NCBI GenBank assembly: GCA_025350085.1
Contig: JANXYI010000152.1
Location: forward strand, 1-5,661
Direction of reading: 5' to 3'
DNA length: 5,661 nucleotides
Origin: Deltaproteobacteria bacterium
Lineage (GTDB): Bacteria; Desulfobacterota; Desulfovibrionia; Desulfovibrionales; Desulfovibrionaceae
Below the pieces are notes generated by a model. That model had not been told where the DNA came from. It saw only the letters and a program-made list of their open reading frames with translations, and searched no databases. Position 1 is the stretch's first letter; every line of letters starts with the position of its first letter. Both the position numbers and the translations under genes were made by a program. Of this stretch, positions 1 through 5,456 are shown in pieces.

Positions 1-571
1 CATCTATCTCATCGGCGCGCGGGCCTGCGGCAAGACCACGCTCGGCCGCAGGCTGGCGGCGAAACTGAAGCGGCCCTTTGTGGACACGGACCAGCGCATC
101 CGCCTGCGCACGGGCAAGACCGTGGCCGAGCTCGTGGCTGCGGGCGGCTGGGAGGCCTTTCGCGAGGAGGAGGCCCTGGTCCTGTCCGAGGTGGCGGTGT
201 TCACCGGCCAGGTGGTGTCCTGCGGCGGCGGCATGGTGCTGCGCGAGGAGAACCGCGAGCTGCTGGCCAGGGGCCGGGTGTTCTACCTCAAGGCCCCGGC
301 CGAGCTGCTGGCCGAGCGCCTGGAACGCAACCCGGAGAACGCCCAGCGGCCCAGCCTCACGGGCCAGAGCATCGCCGACGAGGTGCGTCAGGTGCTGGCC
401 GAGCGCGAGGGGCTGTACCTCGGCTGCGCGCGGGTGGTGCTGCGCGCGGATGCGCCCCTGGAGGCCCTGGTGGATGAGGCCATGATTGAGATTAATCGTA
501 TGGAGGGCCGCCAGGAAGGGCGCCAGGAAGGCGCGGCTGGCGGCGTTGCCAGGGCCAGGCGAATCCCGTAG
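1..571 (+). CDS. aroL: Shikimate kinase, AroL type, 5'-truncated by window edge
   Basis: Phosphorylates shikimate at the 3-hydroxyl with ATP, in the cytoplasm, in the pathway to chorismate. The reading frame is open from position 2, so the gene starts upstream and only a few codons are missing. Counting visible residues from position 2: Walker A GARACGKT at 5-12; shikimate-binding DTD at 28-30; the family's GWEAFREEE block at 49-57 with its substrate-binding Arg54; the glycine motif CGGG at 74-77; the lid segment QRPSLTG at 115-121 with Arg116; and ERE at 134-136 with Arg135. All key residues are present, so the enzyme should be active. A GTG at 80 would give a shorter protein lacking the P-loop and is not the start. 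After the usual end of the fold (about residue 166), there is an extra tail of about 20 residues rich in Gly, Arg, Gln and Glu. The next gene follows after 38 nt. Confidence 0.94.
   Translation, partial: IYLIGARACGKTTLGRRLAAKLKRPFVDTDQRIRLRTGKTVAELVAAGGWEAFREEEALVLSEVAVFTGQVVSCGGGMVLREENRELLARGRVFYLKAPAELLAERLERNPENAQRPSLTGQSIADEVRQVLAEREGLYLGCARVVLRADAPLEALVDEAMIEINRMEGRQEGRQEGAAGGVARARRIP
506..529 (+). repeat. Two-copy 12-bp tandem repeat in the aroL 3' end
   Basis: Two adjacent 12-base units, GGCCGCCAGGAA and GGGCGCCAGGAA, match at 11 of 12 positions and encode GRQE twice in frame. They lie in the C-terminal tail of the shikimate kinase, outside the conserved fold. The likeliest reading is a small slippage duplication; no function is apparent. 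Confidence 0.75.
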
Positions 572-598
572 CATGGCAAGGGTCGGAGGCCGCAGCAC

Positions 599-604
599 AG
601 GAGG
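599..604 (+). promoter_or_regulatory. Shine-Dalgarno site for the XXXCH protein gene
   Basis: A consensus AGGAGG lies 5 nt upstream of the ATG at 610. It supports that start and shows that this gene can be translated independently of aroL, which ends at 571. I see no convincing promoter or hairpin in the 38-nt gap. Confidence 0.8.
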
Positions 605-609
605 CAGCC

Positions 610-1212
610 ATGGGGTCGTGGAAGACCGAGCGTGAGCTGGATGCAGTCGGCCTGCCGGAGTTCCTGCGGGAGCTGGCGCAGGCGCTGGAGACTGGCGCGG
701 CCGAAGGCCTGCTCGACGGGCTTTTGCCCGGCGGCCTGCACGAGCTGTTGCTGGTGGCCGAGCGCCGCGACGCCGGGCTCTGCGTGAAGCTCAAGGCCAA
801 GGGCGAGCGCGGATCCCGGCCCGAGAAGGCGCATCACGTCAAGGCCAGGGCCAAGGACCAGGCCGGGGGCAAGGCCCAGGCGGGCCGCGAGAAGTACAGC
901 CAGCTCAAGAAGGCCATGGGGGCCGACTTCAAGGCTCTGCGGGCCGCGGTCGAGGCGGGCCGGATGCCGCAGGCCGAGACCCTGGAGAGTTTTCTTGGCC
1001 TGGCCGAGGCCATGGCCCGGGGCGATCAGCCGGTGAGCGGCGCGGCCCTCACGGAGATGGCCCAGGCCAACACGGCATTTCTGGACGACTGCCAGGCCCT
1101 GAGACGGGCCTTTTCCGCGCGCGACGTGGGCGCCCTGGCTTCGGTGCTGGAGCGCCTGGCCCGGCGCAAATCGGCCTGCCACGCGCAGTTCCGCCAAAAG
1201 GAGCGTCCGTAA
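610..1212 (+). CDS. XXXCH-type protein (cytochrome c'-like domain, degenerate heme motif)
   Basis: 200 residues, function unknown. Residues 8-65 follow the amphi-Trp pattern: a helix with LPEFLRELAQALETG, then hydrophobic strands ending CVKLKAKG. Residues 66-92 are a charged linker rich in Lys, Ala and Gly. Residues 93-196 look like a four-helix bundle, and the end, RRKSACHAQFR at 185-195, resembles the heme-binding C-terminus of cytochrome c' (CxxCHxxxR). The first Cys of CxxCH is Lys187, while Cys190 and His191 remain. This is the feature behind the family name 'GAK system XXXCH protein' as I recall it. There is no signal peptide, so the protein is predicted cytoplasmic and should not meet periplasmic cytochrome c maturation. 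The start at 610 has a strong Shine-Dalgarno. The stop overlaps the next start by one base (TAATG), which implies translational coupling. The family call rests on motif and neighbours. Confidence 0.8.
   Translation: MGSWKTERELDAVGLPEFLRELAQALETGAAEGLLDGLLPGGLHELLLVAERRDAGLCVKLKAKGERGSRPEKAHHVKARAKDQAGGKAQAGREKYSQLKKAMGADFKALRAAVEAGRMPQAETLESFLGLAEAMARGDQPVSGAALTEMAQANTAFLDDCQALRRAFSARDVGALASVLERLARRKSACHAQFRQKERP
1198..1203 (+). promoter_or_regulatory. Shine-Dalgarno site inside the preceding gene, with TAATG overlap
   Basis: AAGGAG lies 8 nt upstream of the ATG at 1212, within the last codons of the XXXCH gene, and the TAA stop shares its last A with this ATG. Together they fix the start of the PHP-like gene. 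The next in-frame ATG that is visible (residue 72) would remove the conserved HWH motif. Confidence 0.8.
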
Positions 1213-2372
1213 TGCACCGAGACGAAAGCGGCGGGCACGGCTGCACACACGCCGCGGTCCACGACCTGTGCCCGGAGCTCACCGAGGCTGACGAGCGGCT
1301 CTTTGCGGCCATCACGGACACGCGCCTGGACGAGGCGGCGCGCTCCCGCATCGCGACGCCCGCCGTGGTCCAGCCGACCCAGGAGGCGGTGCTGGCCGTG
1401 CACTGGCACCCGGAGTTCGTGCCCATGGAGCTCATCCGGACCCGCATCGAGGCCATGTATCCGGCCATGCGCACGAGCCTGATCATTCCCACCCAGCACA
1501 ACGAGCTCCTGGAATACGGGCCGTACACCGGGGTCGAGGCCGACTGCTACTCGCGCGGGTTCAACCAGAAGGTCCAGATATTGCTCCACTTCCGCACCGA
1601 GCGCCTGAAGGACGCCGGGGTGCTGAGGAGCATGCTGGCGCACACCCTGAGCTACCGCTCCACGCAGCTCTTCGACTACCTGCGCGCCGTCACCGGAGAG
1701 GACGACGCCCTGCTCGCCGCGGCCGCGCGCGAGACAGGCTCGGAAGAGGAGCTGGTGGCCCTGGCGCGCATCCTCTGCCGCAAGCTCTCGGCCCTGCTGG
1801 AGAGAAACGAGGGCGCGCTCCCGCAGGACGCCTTCAAGAACAAGCTGGTGCGCAATTTCGTGGACGGCTTCCGGCCGGAACTGGGCGAGCGCACGGTGAA
1901 CCGCGTGCAGGTCCTGCTCCGGGCCGTGAAGCAGCTGGTCAAGGCCCAGTTCCCGCTGACCTACTTCTACCGCACCACGGAGTTCATCGAGGAGGCGCGG
2001 GGGCTTGGCGGCGGGGTGGTCATCCCGCACCCGGAGCAGTTCTGGCCCATCCTGCTGGCCGAATACGACGTGGACGGCTACGAGGTCTGGAACCCGCAGT
2101 CCCAGCGCTACACGGAATTTCTCATCAACGTGCTGCACGAGAAGAACCGGCACAAGGCTGCGGGCGAGCGGCGCATGCTCGTGTTCATGGGCGACGACAC
2201 GCACATGGGCGAGAAGACGCTGCCCGCGGCGAGCGGCAACTCGAGCAAGACTCGGCGCGAGATCGGCCTGCAACCGGCCTGGGACGACCTCTCCATCGGC
2301 AAGAAGCTCATCGTGGCGGACATGGACCGGGTGCGCGTCATCGAGGAATATACGGCGCGCCTGGACGGGTAG
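1212..2372 (+). CDS. Predicted PHP-family metal-dependent phosphoesterase, divergent
   Basis: 386 residues. Motifs of the PHP (polymerase and histidinol phosphatase) superfamily appear in the expected order: HWH at 64-66 (motif I, HxH); His96 in IIPTQHNEL (motif II, usually TDH); Glu109 in TGVEADCY (motif III, GxE); His126 in VQILLHF; His273 in GGGVVIPHPEQF (usually GGxxxxAHP); YEVWN at 290-294 (usually hExxN); and DDTH at 328-331 (motif IV, usually GSDaH). The probable metal ligands are therefore H64, H66, H96, E109, H126, H273, D329 and H331. PHP proteins use a bi- or trinuclear metal site to hydrolyse phosphoesters; the substrate here is unknown. A helical insert of about 145 residues separates His126 from His273, longer than in small PHP enzymes. 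The N-terminus is rich in His and Cys. No signal peptide or membrane segment is visible. The gene overlaps the XXXCH gene by one base and precedes the amphi-Trp gene by 17 nt. I identified the fold from motif order only; general sequence similarity is weak. Confidence 0.76.
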   Translation: MHRDESGGHGCTHAAVHDLCPELTEADERLFAAITDTRLDEAARSRIATPAVVQPTQEAVLAVHWHPEFVPMELIRTRIEAMYPAMRTSLIIPTQHNELLEYGPYTGVEADCYSRGFNQKVQILLHFRTERLKDAGVLRSMLAHTLSYRSTQLFDYLRAVTGEDDALLAAAARETGSEEELVALARILCRKLSALLERNEGALPQDAFKNKLVRNFVDGFRPELGERTVNRVQVLLRAVKQLVKAQFPLTYFYRTTEFIEEARGLGGGVVIPHPEQFWPILLAEYDVDGYEVWNPQSQRYTEFLINVLHEKNRHKAAGERRMLVFMGDDTHMGEKTLPAASGNSSKTRREIGLQPAWDDLSIGKKLIVADMDRVRVIEEYTARLDG

Positions 2373-2378
2373 CGCTTC

Positions 2379-2384
2379 AGGAGG
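2379..2384 (+). promoter_or_regulatory. Shine-Dalgarno site for the amphi-Trp gene
   Basis: A consensus AGGAGG lies 5 nt upstream of the ATG at 2390, in the 17-nt gap after the PHP-like gene. With the site at 599-604 it is one of the two consensus AGGAGG sites in the cluster, and it suggests high translation of this small protein. Confidence 0.8.
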
Positions 2385-2389
2385 ATTTC

Positions 2390-2662
2390 ATGGGCCATGA
2401 TCAGCGTTTTGTCTTCGAATCCGTGCAGGACGCCTTGAGCATCCGCAAGTACCTGGAGGCCGTCATGGAGGGCCTGGGCAAGGGTCGGCTTGTGGTGGCC
2501 ACCGGGGCCGAGGAGTTCGTGCTGGAGCCTTCGGGGCTCCTCAATTTCACGGTCAAGGCGCGCCGCCGCAGCGGCGAGGGGCGCCTGTCGCTGGCCATCA
2601 GCTGGAAGTGCCCGGACGAAGAGGCCCCCAAGACCGCTGAGACGCTGAGCATCAAGGCCTAG
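2390..2662 (+). CDS. Amphi-Trp domain protein
   Basis: 90 residues, a single small domain. The pattern fits the amphi-Trp domain: a short N-terminal strand (RFVFES, 6-11), an amphipathic helix (IRKYLEAVMEGLGKG, 18-32), then strands RLVVAT, EEFVLEP and LNFTVKARR, ending with LSLAISWK (66-73), which carries the conserved Trp72. The domain is named for an amphipathic pattern ending in Trp; its biochemical role is not known to me. It is usually found as a free-standing small protein and is a recurrent neighbour of HprK-related kinase B genes. It could be the substrate or a binding partner of the nearby kinases, but that is inference. The start is fixed by a consensus Shine-Dalgarno 5 nt upstream. 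The next gene begins 6 nt after the stop with only a weak ribosome site, so its translation may depend on this one. Confidence 0.84.
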   Translation: MGHDQRFVFESVQDALSIRKYLEAVMEGLGKGRLVVATGAEEFVLEPSGLLNFTVKARRRSGEGRLSLAISWKCPDEEAPKTAETLSIKA

Positions 2663-2668
2663 GCGAAG

Positions 2669-4318
2669 ATGATCGCCCTGGAGGGACTTGAGGAGAATTT
2701 CCGCTTCCTGGTGCTGGAGGTGACCAGCCATGTGAGCGAGACCCGCGCCTTCGTGGCCGCGCCGACCCACGCGGGCTACGATCAGATCGTCTCGCGCGAC
2801 GACTACGTCGACAACCTGAAGAATATCGTGGAGGAGGCCTGCTTCTCCAAGATCCACTCGGCGCGCGGGCTGTCCAAGCGCGACATCGACCGCCTGCGGG
2901 GCCTACAGATCATCTCCGGCAACCTGGAGCGCATCTCCGACTACTGCGTGAACATTGCCGGGCAGATGCGCTACCTGCACGACAAGGCCCTGCTCACGCG
3001 GCATGCCCCGGGCCCGCTGTTCGACATCATCGAGGAGAGCCTCTCGCGCATCCTGGAGGTGCGCTCCCGGGCCGAGGTGGCCGGGGCGCTCGGCATCTGC
3101 CGCGCGGAGTTCGAGCTGGACCGGCTGTACAAGGACACCTTCGACCAGCTCATGGACGAGCTTCGGCGCGGCCGCGAGGTGGAGAACTGCATCACGGTCA
3201 TCTTCATCTTCCGCTACCTGGAGCGCATCGGCGATTCGCTGCTCAACATCGGCGAGGCGCTGCTGTTCTCGGTCATCGGCGAGAAGATCAAGATCGAACA
3301 GTTCCAGGCCCTGCAGCAGAACCTCTCGCAGAGCGGCTTTGAGGGCGACGTCGGGGACATCGACTTCCGCTCTATCTGGGGCACGCGCTCGGGCTGCCGC
3401 ATCGGCCGGGTCAGCTCCCGGGACGCGGCCCCGGACCCGGCCCAGAGCGGCATCTTCAAGGAGGGCAACCAGAAGAAGATGCGCCGCGAGCGCGAGAACC
3501 TCGAGCTCTGGGCGCGCGTCTCGCCCGGCACGGGCCCGCGCATCTTCAGCTACCACGAGGACGAGGAGAACGCCTCCATGCTCGTGGAGTTTCTGGCTGG
3601 CTGCACCTGGAACGAGGTGGTGCTCACGGCCGAGCCCGATGTGCTGGAGGACGCCATCTTCGTCTTCGAGCAGACCGTGGCCGACATCTGGCGCGCCACC
3701 CTGGAGCGCGGCGAGGTGTCCGCGGGCTTCATGGACCAGCTCGACGGGCGGCTCTCTGCCGTGCGTCACGTGCACCCGGACTTCTTTCGCAAGCCGCGCC
3801 GCCTGGGCCAGGTGGTCCTGCCCGGCACCGAGGAGCTTTTCCAGGCCTGCCGGGAGATCGAGGCCGGGCTGGCCGCGCCCATGAGCGTGCTGCTGCACGG
3901 GGATTTCAACGCCAACAACATCGTCTACGACCATGCGGCCCCGCGCGTGCACTACGTGGACCTGCACCGCTCGCACCGCGGCGACTGGCTGGAGGACGTC
4001 AGCGTGTTCCTGGTGTCCTTCTTCCGCATGCCCATCTTCGAGCCTGCCCTGCGCGGCCGCATCAACCACATGATCGCCTCGTTCTTCGAGCATGCGCTGG
4101 TCTTTGCCGACGACATCGGCGACACGACCTGGCAGGCCCGGCTGGCGCTCGGGCTCACGCGCTCCCTGTTCACGTCCACGCGGTTCGAATTGAACTACGA
4201 CTTTGCCCGGGAGATGTCCCTGCGCGCCCACTACCTCATGGAGGGGCTGGCCGGGCATCGGGCAGGCGGCAAACCCTGGGAGGACTACCGCCTGCCCAGG
4301 CCCGTGCTGTTCACCTAG
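2669..4318 (+). CDS. PhoU domain fused to an aminoglycoside-phosphotransferase-like kinase
   Basis: 549 residues with two domains. Residues 1-225 are PhoU-like, all helical, with the two diagnostic repeats SGNLERISDYCVNIAG (83-98) and FRYLERIGDSLLNIGE (181-196). Each carries the ExxxD metal-cluster motif (E87/D91, E185/D189). Residues 235-545 form an APH/choline-kinase-like domain: a possible glycine-rich loop at 241-247, a candidate ATP-binding lysine K264 in IFKEG, the acidic stretch RRERENLELW (272-281) that could supply the C-helix Glu, the catalytic loop HGDFNANN (410-417) with base D412 and N417, and D431 of YVDLHR as the metal-binding Asp that stands where kinases have DFG. All core kinase residues appear intact. 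PhoU proteins typically sense or relay phosphate status and APH-fold enzymes phosphorylate small molecules or proteins, so a PhoU-regulated kinase is a reasonable inference; the substrate is unknown. No membrane segments are seen. The start follows the amphi-Trp stop by 6 nt with no clear Shine-Dalgarno. Confidence 0.9.
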   Translation: MIALEGLEENFRFLVLEVTSHVSETRAFVAAPTHAGYDQIVSRDDYVDNLKNIVEEACFSKIHSARGLSKRDIDRLRGLQIISGNLERISDYCVNIAGQMRYLHDKALLTRHAPGPLFDIIEESLSRILEVRSRAEVAGALGICRAEFELDRLYKDTFDQLMDELRRGREVENCITVIFIFRYLERIGDSLLNIGEALLFSVIGEKIKIEQFQALQQNLSQSGFEGDVGDIDFRSIWGTRSGCRIGRVSSRDAAPDPAQSGIFKEGNQKKMRRERENLELWARVSPGTGPRIFSYHEDEENASMLVEFLAGCTWNEVVLTAEPDVLEDAIFVFEQTVADIWRATLERGEVSAGFMDQLDGRLSAVRHVHPDFFRKPRRLGQVVLPGTEELFQACREIEAGLAAPMSVLLHGDFNANNIVYDHAAPRVHYVDLHRSHRGDWLEDVSVFLVSFFRMPIFEPALRGRINHMIASFFEHALVFADDIGDTTWQARLALGLTRSLFTSTRFELNYDFAREMSLRAHYLMEGLAGHRAGGKPWEDYRLPRPVLFT

Positions 4319-4327
4319 GGGCCGGGC

Positions 4328-5425
4328 ATGAGCGCTTTGAGCCTGGCAAAGCTGGCCCAGGGCCTGGTTGCGCGGTATCCGGCGCGCCATGCGCTCACGC
4401 TTTGCCTGGAGGAGCTGCGCCTGCGCGTGCGCAGCAATTCCGCTGCCGTGGTCGACGACCTGCGCGGGTATTTCGAAGCCTTTGCCCAGGCCACGGATAC
4501 CGGTCCCGCGGACCTGGAATTTTTCGCCCTCGACGGGCCCGTGGAGGAGCCGCCCGTGGCGCTCGCGGCCAGGCCCCCTGCCCCGGGCAAGCGGCCGGAC
4601 AAGGAGCGCTTTGCCGAGGTGCCGGGCGGGCGTCTGGTGCGCAAGCAGGCCACAGGCATGCTCTTTCTCTTTGGCCAGGGCTGGAACATCGCCGTCGGGC
4701 CCTGCGCAGCCAACCGCAACCAGCTGGTGAATTTCCTCTGCGCGCGGTACATGGAGCGCCGCCTGGCCGCGGGCTGGATGCTCGGCCACGCGGCCGGGGT
4801 GGCTAAAGGGGACAAGGCCCTGGCCCTGTGCGGGTTCGCGGGCATGGGCAAGTCCACCCTGGCCCTGCACCTGCTGGCGGCTGGCCTGGATTTTCTGAGC
4901 AACGACCGGGTGCTTGTGGAACCCGCCGGACCGGGACGCGGGCCGGTGCTGCACGGCATCCCCAAGCACCCGCGCCTGAACCCCGGCACGGCGCTGGGCA
5001 ACCCGGCCCTGGCCCGGCATCTGGCTGGCGCATTGCCTGAGGCCGCCCGGCGCGCCTACGCCGGACTTACGCCCGAGGCCTTGCGCGCGGTGGAGGACAA
5101 GTTCGACGCGCCCATCGACGCTTGCTTTGGGCCTGGCCAATTCCGGCTGGCTGCGCCGCTCTCCGGGGTGGTGGTGCTGAACTGGAAGCACGGGGGCGGG
5201 CCGCTCCTCGCCCGGCGGGTGGACCTTGAGGAGCGGCGCGATCTGCTGCAGGCCCTGCGCAAGGAGCCGGGCGTGTTCTACCTGCCCCAGGCCCTGGGCG
5301 CGGGCGCGCGGCTGACCCCCGAGCAGTGCCTGGAGGCGCTTTATGGCGTCCCGGCCCTGGAGCTCACCGGCGGCGCGGATTTCGAGGCCGGGACCTTGGC
5401 CTGCATGGAATTTCTGGGCGGCTGA
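4328..5425 (+). CDS. HprK-related kinase B
   Basis: 365 residues, related to the kinase domain of HPr kinase/phosphorylase, which phosphorylates a serine on the HPr protein. The P-loop is GFAGMGKST at 169-177 (K175, S176). It is preceded by GHAAGV at 153-158, where His154 matches the catalytic His of the HprK MHGV segment, and followed by FLSNDRVLVE at 189-198, equivalent to the VADDR segment of HprK with Asn192 in place of the first Asp and Asp193 kept. A conserved-looking segment NRNQLVNFLCARYMERRLA (129-147) precedes the kinase core, and SGVVVLNWK (279-287) is the later core strand. Residues 1-120 do not resemble the usual HprK N-terminal domain. The substrate is unknown, and no PTS gene is near. 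It starts 9 nt after the PhoU/APH gene, with a weak AGGGG at 4317-4321, and ends 31 nt before aroC. The subfamily name is from memory; the kinase fold itself is clear. Confidence 0.87.
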   Translation: MSALSLAKLAQGLVARYPARHALTLCLEELRLRVRSNSAAVVDDLRGYFEAFAQATDTGPADLEFFALDGPVEEPPVALAARPPAPGKRPDKERFAEVPGGRLVRKQATGMLFLFGQGWNIAVGPCAANRNQLVNFLCARYMERRLAAGWMLGHAAGVAKGDKALALCGFAGMGKSTLALHLLAAGLDFLSNDRVLVEPAGPGRGPVLHGIPKHPRLNPGTALGNPALARHLAGALPEAARRAYAGLTPEALRAVEDKFDAPIDACFGPGQFRLAAPLSGVVVLNWKHGGGPLLARRVDLEERRDLLQALRKEPGVFYLPQALGAGARLTPEQCLEALYGVPALELTGGADFEAGTLACMEFLGG

Positions 5426-5442
5426 CGCCCGCTTCAATACCT

Positions 5443-5447
5443 AAGGA
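5443..5447 (+). promoter_or_regulatory. Shine-Dalgarno site for aroC
   Basis: AAGGA lies 9 nt upstream of the ATG at 5457. It supports that start, which also gives the expected N-terminus MSGNTFG of chorismate synthase. The 31-nt gap holds no visible terminator hairpin, so read-through from the kinase gene into aroC is likely. Confidence 0.7.
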
Positions 5448-5456
5448 CGGTACCTG

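Noticed and set aside
486..501. AT-rich patch with a TTGAGA-like -35 near the end of aroL as a promoter for the cassette
   Set aside because: No -10-like hexamer is found at a 16-18 nt spacing, and the patch is coding sequence at the end of the kinase fold.
80..571. aroL starting at the GTG at 80
   Set aside because: The same frame upstream encodes the P-loop GARACGKT that the enzyme needs; the gene simply begins before the window.
1026..2273. A 415-codon minus-strand open frame opposite the PHP-like gene, and a 286-codon one at 388-1248
   Set aside because: Both are mirror frames of codon-biased + strand genes, with no recognisable motif and in conflict with the tight + strand operon.
1212..2372. 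This gene as the GAK-system CofD-like protein or ATP-grasp enzyme
   Set aside because: It lacks the glycine-rich N-terminal loop expected of CofD-like proteins and any ATP-grasp signature; its ordered His/Glu/Asp motifs fit PHP much better.
2903..5437. An 844-codon open frame on the minus strand opposite the PhoU/APH and HprK genes
   Set aside because: It is antisense to two genes with complete catalytic motifs, its translation shows low-complexity His/Gly/Ala/Gln/Arg composition with no domain motif, and long antisense open frames are expected at this GC content.
5426..5456. A terminator or operator between the HprK-like gene and aroC, prompted by the palindrome GGTACC at 5449-5454
   Set aside because: The palindrome is only six bases, with no loop or T-run, and it lies between the Shine-Dalgarno and the start codon.
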